This document shows, piece after piece, positions 36,447 through 45,804 of a DNA stretch of 64,000 nucleotides. The DNA is taken from NCBI GenBank assembly GCA_964410965.1, contig CAYPIY010000004.1, positions 248,001-312,000 of the forward strand, written 5' to 3'. The DNA comes from JBBIRG01 sp964410965 (lineage in GTDB: Bacteria; CLD3; SB21; JBBIRG01). The notes under the pieces are model-generated. The model was not told the DNA's origin, searched no databases, and was given only the letters and a program-made list of their open reading frames with translations. Made by a program: the position numbers and the translations under genes. The first letter of the stretch is position 1. The number at the start of each line of letters is the position of its first letter.

Positions 36447-36971
36447 ATGATTCCGTCTTATTCAAAAAAGACAGTATTATTGCTGAAAACCTTTGTTGTT
36501 TTTTCGTTATCACTTGTTTCCGCAGGATGCGGCGAAACCGATCCGATGATCGTATCCGGCCCTTTTTACTGCGGATTCGACTCACTGCCCTGGGGATCCC
36601 GCCTCAGCGCACTTGATTCCACTCTTCAGGCCGACACTCAAGCCGTTCTCATCAGCCGCATACCTAATCTCACCACACAGGGACTGACCCTTGTGATACG
36701 TAAAAACAAACAGGATTATTACCTCGATTACAACAGCCGGCATGAATTGTCCTCCTTCAGTTATTTTTCATACAAAGACAGCCTGAACACGATGGATACG
36801 CTGAACTTTCGGCTGACAAGGCATTACGGCGAACCCGAACTGCAGGTCCGGCAGGCTTATTCCAAACAGACATGGAAAGCACCGCATACAGGATCCGAAT
36901 TATCCATCCAGCTGATCATCACCGGGCAGCGGTATTCCCTTACCGTTGTTCATCAATTATTTTCCGACTGA
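36447..36971 (+). CDS. Small lipoprotein of unknown function
   Basis: A 174-residue exported protein with the lipobox VSAGC (about Cys28). The mature part contains a short repeated-strand domain (YCGFDSLPWGSRLSALDSTL region) that resembles small periplasmic proteins with a WG-x-S motif, but no catalytic site is visible. The gene ends 4 bp before the first CheW start codon, so co-transcription with the signalling cluster is possible. The start lacks a clear ribosome-binding site. Confidence 0.7.
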   Translation: MIPSYSKKTVLLLKTFVVFSLSLVSAGCGETDPMIVSGPFYCGFDSLPWGSRLSALDSTLQADTQAVLISRIPNLTTQGLTLVIRKNKQDYYLDYNSRHELSSFSYFSYKDSLNTMDTLNFRLTRHYGEPELQVRQAYSKQTWKAPHTGSELSIQLIITGQRYSLTVVHQLFSD

Positions 36972-36975
36972 CGCC

Positions 36976-37503
36976 ATGAACGAACGAAACGAATTCAGCA
37001 GCCGGGAACTTATCCGGCAGATTAACCTGTCCCAGCAGGAAACGATTCTTGACATTGACGAAACCGCCGAGCAGCTAGTAATTTTCAGTCTTGGGACGGA
37101 TTACTTCGCATTTTCGGGACAGGTAATACGGGAAATACTTTCCTTTACGTCAATCACTTTCGTACCGGGCCTGCCCCGCCATTTTCTGGGGATTATCAAT
37201 GTCCGTGGCGACCTCGAATCTGTCATCGACCTTGCGGCTACCCTCAGAATCAGCATGATCAGGCCCGATCCTTTGAACCGGATATTGCTGACCAAGCATG
37301 AAACTGTCAGTACCGGATTTAAAGTTGATTATGTCCACGATATCATCGAATTGCCCGTATCCCGGATCCGCGCGGTTTCCAACATCGCCGATACCGAGTT
37401 GTCAAAATATTTTAAGGGTGAATTTGAATTTAAAGGTAAAACGGTCGTTATACTGAACATGGACCGGCTGCTGAAAGACCTTATCGACGAACCGGCCGGT
37501 TAA
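36976..37503 (+). CDS. CheW-like coupling protein
   Basis: Adaptor between chemoreceptors and a histidine kinase. It has 175 residues from the ATG at 36976. The CheW fold is visible from LVIFSLGTDYFAFSG to DLAATLRI, with the diagnostic GIINVRGDLESVIDL loop in the middle. A helical N-terminal extension of about 30 residues is unusual. It is followed by a second, more diverged CheW-like gene and by two receptor-like genes, but there is no CheA in the window. Confidence 0.88.
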   Translation: MNERNEFSSRELIRQINLSQQETILDIDETAEQLVIFSLGTDYFAFSGQVIREILSFTSITFVPGLPRHFLGIINVRGDLESVIDLAATLRISMIRPDPLNRILLTKHETVSTGFKVDYVHDIIELPVSRIRAVSNIADTELSKYFKGEFEFKGKTVVILNMDRLLKDLIDEPAG

Positions 37504-37528
37504 TCAAGAATCCGTTTGGGAAAAAACC

Positions 37529-37960
37529 ATGCCTGACTGGATGAAATCCATAGAAATACTGATATTCAACATACAAATGAATAACTACGGCATACCGGTG
37601 TACCAGATCGACCAGATTCTTGAGCATGAACCCCTGCAGACCCAAGGAACGGCAATCCCCGGTGTCGTCCGCGCTGATGAATTGCTAAGGCTCCCGGACA
37701 GCGGCATGTTTTTTTTCCCGAGCTGGCTGAGACTCAAGCCCTCCCTTTGCGGTCCGCTGGCTTCCGCTGTCCTGATGATCGACGGGATGAGCGGCATCAC
37801 AGAGATCCGGAAAGGCCGCATACGTCCGCTTCCGAAACTCATAGCAATTCACCTTCATCATCCCTGGATCTGGGGTGCCGCACTTCCTGAAGACGCGGTT
37901 ACCAAAGACCTCATTTTGCTGCTGGACCTCAGCCAATCCGACCAAAAAGAAAAACGGTAA
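37529..37960 (+). CDS. Diverged CheW-like protein
   Basis: A 143-residue protein with the N-terminal strands of a CheW domain (EILIFNIQMNNYGIPVYQI). The central GIxNxRGxxxPVxDL motif seen in the first CheW is missing. It may be a degenerate adaptor that pairs with the membrane protein encoded directly downstream (7-bp gap). The assignment rests on position and on the N-terminal pattern. Confidence 0.6.
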   Translation: MPDWMKSIEILIFNIQMNNYGIPVYQIDQILEHEPLQTQGTAIPGVVRADELLRLPDSGMFFFPSWLRLKPSLCGPLASAVLMIDGMSGITEIRKGRIRPLPKLIAIHLHHPWIWGAALPEDAVTKDLILLLDLSQSDQKEKR

Positions 37961-37967
37961 ACCGGCC

Positions 37968-39140
37968 ATGATCGTCAAATTCAATCTATTTGCAAAATTG
38001 GTTTTATGGTGTTTTCTGGTCTGCCTGCTTTTTATCACCGTATACGGGATCACATCCCTTGCGGAACTTCCGACTCCGGTACGAAGCCTTTTTCTGATCG
38101 CGACACTCGCTGCAGGATTCATCATCCTGCTGATCGCCGTACAGCACCTGATCCGGCCGCTTTATACCCTGAAAGACCGTCTCCGCCATGAATCCCTGAC
38201 CGAACTGCGCCTCGACCCGCTGTCCACGGCTGCCGCCGATGAAGAACTGACGGAGTTATTCCGTCAGATCCAGCAGCTGATTGACGGACACAGCCGATCC
38301 GCCCAAAAACAGTCGGAAATGGCGGAAACGTTTGCCCTTTCCCTCACCCAGACCCGGCAATGGCTTGAGCAGGACAGCGTCGCTATCCAGAAACAAAAAC
38401 ACTTATTCCAGGAAATCCGTGTCCTTATCGATGACTGGTCCAAATGGATTCCGGGGCTTTTTAAGCAGCTTGACCAGATTCAGCAAATGAGCCGGAAACA
38501 CGAGGAATATTCCGCCTACAACCGGAATCTCCTCGACCAGATCCAGCCGGCTCTTCAGCGAATGGACGAACAAATCTTGTCCCGTGACCGTCTGCTCGAT
38601 GAACTTTCCAAAAAAATCCACTCCGTCCTGATCCTTACGAAACGGATTCATACGCTGACCGACCAGACCAAACTAATCGCTTTCAATGCCGCCATTGAAG
38701 CCTCCACCACGGGCGACATCGGACGGCGTTTCAACGTGGTCGCTTCGGATATCCGGAAACTGGCGGACACCGTCGACTCGTCGAATGACGATATGGGCGA
38801 ACTGATCAGCGACATGGAAACCCTTTTCCTCGACCTGAAAAGTCACCTGTCGGGTGACGCTCCGCAGATCGCTCTGATACGGTCTTCTTTCCAGCAAATG
38901 GAACACCTGGCATCGGAACTGGGCCGTATCATGAAAACGATCGACCAGTACGCCAACCAATGGCTCTCCGCTCTCAGTCGCCAGCAAAGCCAGATCGAAA
39001 GCCTTCAGATCACATTCCAGGAAATGCAATCCGCCTATCACCAGTTCCAGCAAACTCACCGGCAGTTAGAGGACGGCATCCAGCGGCGGATGGACCAGAT
39101 TAAAAAACCCCAACCTTCCATTCACAGGATGACGCCATGA
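37968..39140 (+). CDS. Methyl-accepting-chemotaxis-like membrane protein without sensor domain
   Basis: A 390-residue inner-membrane protein. Two membrane segments near the N-terminus (about residues 9-28 and 40-60) are separated by only about a dozen residues, so there is no periplasmic ligand domain. A HAMP-like stretch and a long coiled coil follow. They contain the receptor hairpin motif TDQTKLIAFNAAIEA and VVASDIRKLADTV (about 225-265). It probably reads an internal or membrane signal. The stop codon overlaps the start of the next receptor gene (ATGA). The start was placed at 37968 because the earlier frame lacks a membrane start. Confidence 0.8.
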   Translation: MIVKFNLFAKLVLWCFLVCLLFITVYGITSLAELPTPVRSLFLIATLAAGFIILLIAVQHLIRPLYTLKDRLRHESLTELRLDPLSTAAADEELTELFRQIQQLIDGHSRSAQKQSEMAETFALSLTQTRQWLEQDSVAIQKQKHLFQEIRVLIDDWSKWIPGLFKQLDQIQQMSRKHEEYSAYNRNLLDQIQPALQRMDEQILSRDRLLDELSKKIHSVLILTKRIHTLTDQTKLIAFNAAIEASTTGDIGRRFNVVASDIRKLADTVDSSNDDMGELISDMETLFLDLKSHLSGDAPQIALIRSSFQQMEHLASELGRIMKTIDQYANQWLSALSRQQSQIESLQITFQEMQSAYHQFQQTHRQLEDGIQRRMDQIKKPQPSIHRMTP

Positions 39141-40843
39141 GATTCGGATTAAAATTATTCAGCGTATTCATGGGTTTCTCCCTGATCATCAGCCTGCTGC
39201 TGGTCGGAACCCTGTACGTTTTCGTGTTTCAGAGCGCCGAACAGAATCTGAAAACCCAGATCCAGACCACGGCGCAGTCGCTCGCTCATACCATGAGCGG
39301 CATGATTGACGGCGACAAACACCAGACCATCACCAAAACCGAAGATGAAAAATCCCCGGCATACCGTGAGATTCAGCTGCTGCTGAGGAATTTCCGTGAC
39401 CGAAACCGCAACGAGAACATCTACGTTGAATACGCCTACACCAAAATCAGGGACGTTCATCCCGATACAATGACATACGTCGTGGATGCGCAGGAGGATG
39501 ACGGATCGATTGCCCTGATCGATTCCGAAACCGGGGATACAACGTTCAATTTTACGCCGATCGGCCAGAAAAGCAGAATACGATGGCAAAACGAGTTTGA
39601 AAAGCCCGTGGTCAGCGATTTTTACACCGACGCATGGGGCACATGGATCACCGGATGCAGTCCGATATATAATTCCCAGAAAAAAATTGTCGGGTACGCA
39701 TATATCGACATCAACGGAACCAAGATCGAGCATGAACTCAGCATGATGAAACGCAGGATATTCATCGTTTCACTCGCCGTGCTGGCCGGCATCATCATCA
39801 TCGCTTTTTTCCTGAGTTATACGATGTCCGCATACGTCAACCGTCCGCTGAACATCCTGCGCAAAGGCCTGCAGAAAATGAAGGACGGCCATTTCGAGCA
39901 CAAAATCCAGATCAATACCAAAGATGAATTCGAGGAACTCAGCGTCGCCTTCAATACGATGGCGGAGAATATGCAGACCATGGCGATCCAGCTTCTGACC
40001 AGTTCCAAGAAAATCACCGATTGTTCCAATGAAGTCCTGATGATCTCGAAAGATCAGGCCGCGACGTCCAGCGAGCAGTCCATATCCGTAACAGAGACCA
40101 CGGCAACCATGGAGGAACTGACCTCGACATCCCGTTACATCGCCGATAATTCTGAGTCTGTGGTATCAATCGCCGCAGAAGCTCATGAAATATCGCAGAA
40201 AGGCGTTTCGCTCGCGCAGGTCACCAAGGGTAAAATGGAGGAAATCCGTCAGAAAAGCGACACGGACGTTTCAGAAATAAATTCCCTGAACAAGAAAATG
40301 CAGAAAATCACCGATGTAATGGAAATCATCAACAACATCACGGAGCAAACCAAACTGATTTCCTTCAACGCGGCGCTTGAGGCGACCGGCGCGGGCGAGG
40401 CCGGAAAGCGGTTTTCCGTTGTTGCTTCGGAGATCCGCAGGCTCGCGGAAAATGTCGCGGAATCAACCGAAGAAATCAAAGCCACGGTGATCGAGGTCCG
40501 GCAGGCAATGGATACGCTGATGAAAAGCTCACGCGAGAGCGCCGACAAGATCCGCGAGGGCGTCGATTTCGTAAACAAGGTTTCCTCTGTGCTTGAAAAT
40601 ATTCTCATTGCCGATCAGAAAACCACTGAAGCCGCGAAACAGATATCCCTGTCAACCCAGCAGCAGCGTACCGCGAGCGAACAGGTTGTCACGACGCTCA
40701 AGGAAATATCCGAAGGATCCAAACAATTAGTCAAAGCGAGCAACCAGGCGGCCATGATCGCGTCCGATCTCAATACGCTGGCCGAAGAATTCAAAAAAGC
40801 AGTCGCTACTTTCAAAGTCAATCCGAATGACAACCATGCGTAA
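39137..40843 (+). CDS. Methyl-accepting chemotaxis protein with periplasmic Cache-like domain
   Basis: Chemoreceptor of 568 residues. TM1 (about residues 8-30) is followed by a periplasmic ligand-binding region (about 31-205) with a Cache-like pattern (VSDFYTDAWGTWITGCSPI). TM2 lies at about 210-235. HAMP follows (NRPLNILRKGLQKMKDGHFE). The signalling domain has the hairpin tip TEQTKLISFNAALEATGAG and SVVASEIRRLAEN. It overlaps the previous receptor gene by 4 bp and the following HAD gene by 17 bp, so the group is translationally coupled. Ligand unknown. Confidence 0.9.
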   Translation: MRFGLKLFSVFMGFSLIISLLLVGTLYVFVFQSAEQNLKTQIQTTAQSLAHTMSGMIDGDKHQTITKTEDEKSPAYREIQLLLRNFRDRNRNENIYVEYAYTKIRDVHPDTMTYVVDAQEDDGSIALIDSETGDTTFNFTPIGQKSRIRWQNEFEKPVVSDFYTDAWGTWITGCSPIYNSQKKIVGYAYIDINGTKIEHELSMMKRRIFIVSLAVLAGIIIIAFFLSYTMSAYVNRPLNILRKGLQKMKDGHFEHKIQINTKDEFEELSVAFNTMAENMQTMAIQLLTSSKKITDCSNEVLMISKDQAATSSEQSISVTETTATMEELTSTSRYIADNSESVVSIAAEAHEISQKGVSLAQVTKGKMEEIRQKSDTDVSEINSLNKKMQKITDVMEIINNITEQTKLISFNAALEATGAGEAGKRFSVVASEIRRLAENVAESTEEIKATVIEVRQAMDTLMKSSRESADKIREGVDFVNKVSSVLENILIADQKTTEAAKQISLSTQQQRTASEQVVTTLKEISEGSKQLVKASNQAAMIASDLNTLAEEFKKAVATFKVNPNDNHA

Positions 40844-41537
40844 ACTGGTTTTATTTGACATCGACGGGACGCTAATCACCTGCGGGAAAACACCCCGCCG
40901 TTCCATTACCACCGCCATGGAGGATATATTCGGGACGCGGGGCAATGCCGATGAATATCCTTTTTCCGGAAAAACCGACGCACAGATTATTTACGATGTC
41001 ATGACACAAGCCGGATTCTCACCGGCAGACGTCGAAACCAAACTGCCCGATGTCTTAAAACGATATGTTGAATTGCTGGACACTCACCTTTTATCCTCCG
41101 ACATACGTATTCTGCAAGGCGTCGGCGAGTTACTCGACCATTTATCGGACAACTCCGAATGCACGCTCGGTATGCTGACCGGCAACGTCATTGACGGCGC
41201 GAAAATCAAACTGTTACGGGCGGGACTGGGTCATTATTTTTTTAATGGCGCACCGGTCATCGGCGCGTTCGGGAGCGACTCGCGTCACCGGCATGAACTC
41301 GCTACGATAGCCGTTCAGCGGGCGGAAACCATCACGGGACACGCGTTCACCGGAAAATCCATCGTCATTATCGGCGACAGTCCCTACGATATCTTATGCG
41401 GCAAACATCTGGACGCACGGTCCGTGGCCGTCGCGACGGGATGGCATGACCTGCCTGAACTGCTGACACATGAACCTGATTACGCGCTAGCAGATTTCAG
41501 CGATACGGCAAGAACTCTTGAGTGTATTTTCAATTAA
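40827..41537 (+). CDS. HAD-superfamily hydrolase (phosphoglycolate-phosphatase-like)
   Basis: A 236-residue phosphatase with the HAD motif I DIDGTL near the N-terminus, motif II GMLTGN and motif IV IIGDSPYDILCGKH. The cap domain sits between motifs I and II. Phosphoglycolate phosphatase or beta-phosphoglucomutase-like activity is the usual assignment, but the substrate cannot be decided. It overlaps the end of the receptor gene by 17 bp. Confidence 0.85.
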   Translation: MTTMRKLVLFDIDGTLITCGKTPRRSITTAMEDIFGTRGNADEYPFSGKTDAQIIYDVMTQAGFSPADVETKLPDVLKRYVELLDTHLLSSDIRILQGVGELLDHLSDNSECTLGMLTGNVIDGAKIKLLRAGLGHYFFNGAPVIGAFGSDSRHRHELATIAVQRAETITGHAFTGKSIVIIGDSPYDILCGKHLDARSVAVATGWHDLPELLTHEPDYALADFSDTARTLECIFN

Positions 41538-41555
41538 ACTTTGACTCTTTCTACT

Positions 41556-41999
41556 ATGAAGAAAATTTCGCAAAAAAAACCATCTTCCGATTTCACGATT
41601 AAACCGGATTTTTCGATCCAGTGGCAGGGCGCCGAAGTGGTAAGGCCTGAGCTGCTTGAGACCTTTGAATATGAGTATCCTGGAAAAGACACGGTCGTTA
41701 CCATCGATACGGATGAATTCACTTCCGTATGTCCCTGGTCCGGACTGCCCGATTTCGCGGACATCATTGTCGAATATGTGCCGGATAAAAAAATCATCGA
41801 ACTCCGGTCGTTCAAGTATTACCTTTATACGTACCGGAATGTAGGAATTTTCCAGGAACACCTGACGCAGCGCATTCTGGAAGACTTGGTGAAATGCTGC
41901 ACTCCGAAGCGCATGACCGTCACGACCGATTATAATATCCGCGGCGGCATCCATACGACCTGCGATGCTTCATACACCGCGCCTCAAAGAAATAAGTGA
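41556..41999 (+). CDS. queF: NADPH-dependent 7-cyano-7-deazaguanine reductase
   Basis: Reduces preQ0 to preQ1 in queuosine synthesis. The short (unimodular) form of 147 residues has the catalytic Cys in SVCPWSGLPDFA, the conserved ELRSFKYYLYTYRN and the C-terminal GGIHTTC. The start is the ATG at 41556; an upstream TTG is less likely. The other queuosine genes are not in the window. The stop codon is 11 bp before the response-regulator gene. Confidence 0.95.
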   Translation: MKKISQKKPSSDFTIKPDFSIQWQGAEVVRPELLETFEYEYPGKDTVVTIDTDEFTSVCPWSGLPDFADIIVEYVPDKKIIELRSFKYYLYTYRNVGIFQEHLTQRILEDLVKCCTPKRMTVTTDYNIRGGIHTTCDASYTAPQRNK

Positions 42000-42010
42000 A
42001 CGGAACTTTT

Positions 42011-43030
42011 ATGCCTGATGAACCTTCAAAGCCAGGCGCGTCCATATCTTCCGCTGTTCCGGAATCCGCGGCGCGCATCCTGATTGTCGACGATCAGCCC
42101 GACATGCTGAACCTGTTACGCGACATTCTTGAGGACAGCGGATACCGGGTTGTAATTGCGGCCAACGGTAAAGAAGCGCTTGACTCCGTTAACGGCAACC
42201 GACCGGACCTCATTTTGTTAGACGCGCTGATGCCCGGACTATCAGGTTTTGAAGTTACCCGCCAGCTAAAAACTAACGATAAGACCCGACTGATCCCGAT
42301 CATCATGCTGACGGGGTTATCCGATCTTGAAGATAAATTGCGCGGGATCGAGGAAGGCGTGGACGATTTCCTGACGAAACCGTTTAACCGCGTCGAACTT
42401 TTAACCCGCGTGAAATCACTGATCCGCGTGAAGCTTTATACCGATGAATTAGAGAACGCCGAAACAGTCATCTTCAGTCTCGCGCTCGCCGTTGAGGCCA
42501 AAGACCAATATACCGAGGGTCATTGCACGCGTTTGTCGCAGTACGGTTCGTTGCTGGCCGAGCGGATCGGTTTGCCGCCGGAAACGGTCAAAGCCGTGAG
42601 GCGCGGCGGCATTCTTCACGATATCGGAAAAATCGCCGTACATGATTCCATACTGCTGAAACCGTCCGCGCTGACGCACGAGGAATTCACGGCCGTTCAG
42701 AAACACCCGGAAATCGGCGAACGCATCTGCCGTCCCCTGCATTCGCTCACCAACGTTCTGCCGATCATCAGGCATCATCATGAGCGGTGGAACGGGTCAG
42801 GTTATCCTGACGGGCTCCGCGGTGAATCGATCCCCGTAACCGCGCGGATCATTACTATAGTCGATCTGTACGACGCGCTGACCACGCACCGGCCGTACCG
42901 GGCCGAAATGCCTCAGGCGCAAGCATTCGAGATCATGAACGAAGAAACGGCGATGGGACTGTATGATCCCTGGCTGATGAGTGAATTTTTATCGATGATA
43001 GAAACTCTTTCAAAACCAACCATGAGTTGA
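42011..43030 (+). CDS. Response regulator with HD-GYP phosphodiesterase domain
   Basis: A 339-residue protein that probably degrades cyclic di-GMP. The receiver domain (about residues 20-135) has the phospho-acceptor Asp in LILLDALMPG and the acidic pair near the N-terminus (VDDQPDM). The HD-GYP domain (about 150-330) shows HCTRLSQY, HDIGKIAVHD, a HPEIG, HHHERWNGSGYP and DLYDALTTHRPY, all expected catalytic elements. The ATG at 42011 is preferred to the in-frame GTG at 41996 because GGAAC precedes it. It follows queF closely. The partner histidine kinase is not in the window. Confidence 0.93.
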   Translation: MPDEPSKPGASISSAVPESAARILIVDDQPDMLNLLRDILEDSGYRVVIAANGKEALDSVNGNRPDLILLDALMPGLSGFEVTRQLKTNDKTRLIPIIMLTGLSDLEDKLRGIEEGVDDFLTKPFNRVELLTRVKSLIRVKLYTDELENAETVIFSLALAVEAKDQYTEGHCTRLSQYGSLLAERIGLPPETVKAVRRGGILHDIGKIAVHDSILLKPSALTHEEFTAVQKHPEIGERICRPLHSLTNVLPIIRHHHERWNGSGYPDGLRGESIPVTARIITIVDLYDALTTHRPYRAEMPQAQAFEIMNEETAMGLYDPWLMSEFLSMIETLSKPTMS

Positions 43031-43039
43031 GGACATGTC

Positions 43040-43777
43040 ATGAGAACACTGCGACGCATTCACGAGAAACATTCTAAAACACGCAATGCCGAACCGCCCC
43101 CGTCGAGGGATAATGAATACCGCTCTGAAGAACCGTGGCGTTTATTCCGAATTATGGCGGAGTTCGTGGAGGGATTTGAGACGCTTAGTAAGGTCGGGCC
43201 GGCGGTATCGATATTCGGTTCCGCCCGTCTCAAGCCTGATTCAAGCGAATGCAAAATCGCGGAAGAAATGGGGCGAATGCTCGCGAAGGCGGGTTACGCG
43301 GTAATTACGGGCGGCGGGCCGGGCATTATGGAGGCGGCGAATAAAGGAGCCAAAAGCGCGGGCGGCATTTCCATCGGGCTCAGCATTGATCTGCCGTTCG
43401 AGGACCGTTCGAATCCGTATCTCACGCATGAATTGTGGTTCAATTATTTTTTCGTGCGCAAGGTGATGTTCGTGAAATACGCGAAAGGGTTTATCGCGAT
43501 GCCCGGCGGATTCGGGACCCTTGACGAGTTTTACGAGGCGCTGACCCTGATCCAGACGCATAAAGTTCCCCCGTTCCCGATTGTCATGTTCGGAAGCCAG
43601 TACTGGAGCGGCCTGATCGAATGGATGAGAAACGAACAACTGCAGAACGGCATGATCTCCGCTACAGACTTAGATTTGTTTTTCCTGACCGACGACCCGA
43701 AAGACGCGGTGAATTATATTATCAATTTTTACAAGCCGAAAAGAAAGAAAGTTCCCGCGAAAAAGAAAAGAGCCTGA
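43040..43777 (+). CDS. LOG-family protein (TIGR00730-like)
   Basis: A 245-residue Rossmann-fold protein. The diagnostic motifs GGGPGIMEAANKGA and PGGFGTLDEFYEALTLIQ are both present. Characterised members are cytokinin-riboside 5'-monophosphate phosphoribohydrolases or nucleotide 5'-monophosphate N-glycosidases. A C-terminal Lys-rich tail (PKRKKVPAKKKRA) is extra. It follows the response-regulator gene by 9 bp with a GAGG site before the ATG, and ends the plus-strand cluster. The next 169 bp hold no gene. Confidence 0.9.
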   Translation: MRTLRRIHEKHSKTRNAEPPPSRDNEYRSEEPWRLFRIMAEFVEGFETLSKVGPAVSIFGSARLKPDSSECKIAEEMGRMLAKAGYAVITGGGPGIMEAANKGAKSAGGISIGLSIDLPFEDRSNPYLTHELWFNYFFVRKVMFVKYAKGFIAMPGGFGTLDEFYEALTLIQTHKVPPFPIVMFGSQYWSGLIEWMRNEQLQNGMISATDLDLFFLTDDPKDAVNYIINFYKPKRKKVPAKKKRA

Positions 43778-43946
43778 GCGCGAAGGATTTTACCGTTTTA
43801 ATATGAGAGTGAGGGACCATAGGGTGTCTTTTTACCGCTATGTGATCTTTTTCAGCCTTGACTAACGAACCTATTGATACTCGTGACAAAGATTTCTATT
43901 TATTAATTCTTTTGCTGTCCCAGTTTGACTTTATTTTATTATCCTA

Positions 43947-44627
43947 TCACCCGGGCAGTTGCTGTTTGAGTTTTTTATTGCCGAGGATCGTGAAAGCGTA
44001 CGGCAGTTTCATTTCTTTGCCGCCGTGATCGATGGTCATCTGGCCGATGCGCATGCCGATGATCAGAGCTTCCATGTTCAGCAGTTTGTTCCGTTCACCC
44101 ATGCTGATCAGCGCAAGATTCATGGCCTCTTTGACCCGTTCACCCGAAGTGTGGATTTCTTTTTCAATATTGTAAATGTAATTCAGGTAATCGTCGTTTT
44201 CAATGGAATCATCCTGTTTGGCGAGATGCGCCAGAAGTAAATATGAGCACCGTCGAAGCATATCGTTCTTCTCTGTGATCCATTTCAGCATTTTCTGTTT
44301 TGCGAACCCCGCGGGAATAATAATATTCGACACAAATATATCGGTCAGCTGATAAAAAGACATCGCTTTTGCCCAGTTATCGATTTCCGATTCGGTAAAT
44401 GACAATGGATCGGCGATCATGCACGCCAGGAATTGCGCGTCAACGTTCCCTGAATACCATAATTCAGCCGCCAGCGACTGGTTCTTTCCTATTTTTTCTT
44501 TTTGTTTATTCAGATTATTCGGACTGACCCCGAAAACGTTGCCGCCGGAGCCCAGACTGATGAGGTTCTGCCGGATTTTTTCGGTTCCGAGGGTTTTCAG
44601 TTTTTTGAGTATTTCTTCTGAGGTCAT
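43947..44627 (-). CDS. DNA alkylation repair (AlkD-like HEAT-repeat) protein
   Basis: A 226-residue all-helical protein of the AlkD superfamily, DNA glycosylases that excise alkylated bases. Visible features are the N-terminal helical start (TSEEILKKLKTLG), GVSPNNLNKQKEKIGKNQSLA, LWYSGNVDAQFLACMIAD and WITEKNDMLRRCSYLLLA. The usual catalytic Trp and Asp positions cannot be assigned by eye. The ATG at 44627 is preferred to the upstream extension. Confidence 0.75.
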   Translation of the reverse strand: MTSEEILKKLKTLGTEKIRQNLISLGSGGNVFGVSPNNLNKQKEKIGKNQSLAAELWYSGNVDAQFLACMIADPLSFTESEIDNWAKAMSFYQLTDIFVSNIIIPAGFAKQKMLKWITEKNDMLRRCSYLLLAHLAKQDDSIENDDYLNYIYNIEKEIHTSGERVKEAMNLALISMGERNKLLNMEALIIGMRIGQMTIDHGGKEMKLPYAFTILGNKKLKQQLPG

Positions 44628-44637
44628 AAACCATTCT

Positions 44638-44660
44638 GCCACAAAGGCTCAAAGACATAA
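44638..44660 (+). repeat. Degenerate single arm of the GCCACRAAG palindromic repeat
   Basis: GCCACAAAGGCTCAAAGACA matches the left arm of the element at 55723-55799 with three differences. No second arm is visible. It lies in the upstream region of the AlkD-like gene. Confidence 0.6.
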
Positions 44661-44700
44661 TGTTTTACATAAATAATTTTGTTTTCATGCATGACATTAA

Positions 44701-45174
44701 CTAAACATTACCATGGATTTTCCGGTGAATGAGCATTTTATCAGCCGCCTGAAACATAATCAAAATCACGAGAATGTAAAATAAAAAAATGACCGGCTGC
44801 TGGGATCCGAAATCAACCTGCGGCAAATTAAGCGTTGGAACGTTTTCCGCCCAGCGATCCATTAAACCGCTCCGGAACATGTAAAACAGGGAAATGATGA
44901 TCCCTAAGAATATACAACCTCCCGTTAGGAGCATTTCAAAGAAACGCGACTGCTTTTCTTTTTCCGATACGATTACCGATGCGACCCGCGATGAAAATTG
45001 CGGAGACAACTGAAATCCGTCATCCGATTTCACCGCCTGACAAAGCGACCGGTAAAAATCAAACAGCTTCATGCACTCCGGACATTGGCCAAGATGTTTC
45101 CGCTTTTCTCCCTGACCGTCCGTCTCAAGGCCGTCGGCCAGATCCTGGATTTCCTGTTCGGTTAGATGGTTCAT
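44701..45174 (-). CDS. Anti-sigma factor with zinc-binding N-terminus
   Basis: A 157-residue membrane protein. The N-terminal cytoplasmic part contains HLGQCPECMKLF, the H-x3-C-x2-C core of a ZAS/zf-HC2 anti-sigma domain. Two membrane segments follow (about residues 85-105 and 125-148). It overlaps the preceding ECF sigma gene by 4 bp (ATGA), the usual arrangement of sigma and anti-sigma pairs. The start at 45174 is set by this overlap. Confidence 0.87.
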   Translation of the reverse strand: MNHLTEQEIQDLADGLETDGQGEKRKHLGQCPECMKLFDFYRSLCQAVKSDDGFQLSPQFSSRVASVIVSEKEKQSRFFEMLLTGGCIFLGIIISLFYMFRSGLMDRWAENVPTLNLPQVDFGSQQPVIFLFYILVILIMFQAADKMLIHRKIHGNV

Positions 45175-45782
45175 AACGCCCATTCCTCTTCCTTGTGTAT
45201 GGAAAGTAAATGTTCACGCAATTGTTTACGCGCCCTGAATAAATAACTTTTAACCGTACCGTCGGGCAGTCGGGTGATTTGCGCGATTTCCTGGTAACTC
45301 ATTTCATCCATGTGATACAGCGTCAGGATCGTCCGGTAAACCGGCGATAAAGCGTCTATCGCCCTGAAAATTTTTTTCATCAGATCCTGCCTGTTGAGCT
45401 GATCATCCGCCCGTTCAGGTTCCCGGCCCCACACCGATTCGGTAAATTGTTCCTCAGCATTTCCGGATGATTCGTCTTCATTTTCGATCGTATGAACCCG
45501 GTCATAATATAAAGTCACTTTCTTTTTCTGCAGGTAATTGACACAACTGTGATACGCGATCCGCGCGATCCAGGTGGATAATTTCGATTCAAACCGGAAC
45601 TCGGGAAGATTCCTTACAACCTTAATAAGAATATCCTGGCAACAGTCTTCCCGGTCGGAGACATTGGAAACCATTTTAAATACTACATGGCTGATCAGGG
45701 ACTGATAAGCTTCAATAAACCGTTTAACGTCCTTTGTCTGACCTTTGATGACTGATTCAACTAATTCTTTTTCATTTTCCAT
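45171..45782 (-). CDS. ECF-subfamily RNA polymerase sigma factor
   Basis: A 203-residue alternative sigma factor. Region 2 contains DREDCCQDILIKVVRN and STWIARIAYHSCVNYL. Region 4 has LSPVYRTILTLYHMDEMSYQ and TRLPDGTVKSYLFRARKQLR. It is controlled by the zinc anti-sigma factor encoded by the next gene. A TGCAAC-16-GGTCTG element lies just upstream and matches one in front of the divergent membrane-protein gene, which suggests autoregulation. Confidence 0.93.
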   Translation of the reverse strand: MENEKELVESVIKGQTKDVKRFIEAYQSLISHVVFKMVSNVSDREDCCQDILIKVVRNLPEFRFESKLSTWIARIAYHSCVNYLQKKKVTLYYDRVHTIENEDESSGNAEEQFTESVWGREPERADDQLNRQDLMKKIFRAIDALSPVYRTILTLYHMDEMSYQEIAQITRLPDGTVKSYLFRARKQLREHLLSIHKEEEWAL

Positions 45783-45804
45783 TACATACCATCATTTACC
45801 GGAG

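Noticed and set aside
43778..43946. Gap between the LOG-family gene and the AlkD-like gene checked for RNA or small genes
   Set aside because: No stable hairpin, terminator or coding frame was seen.
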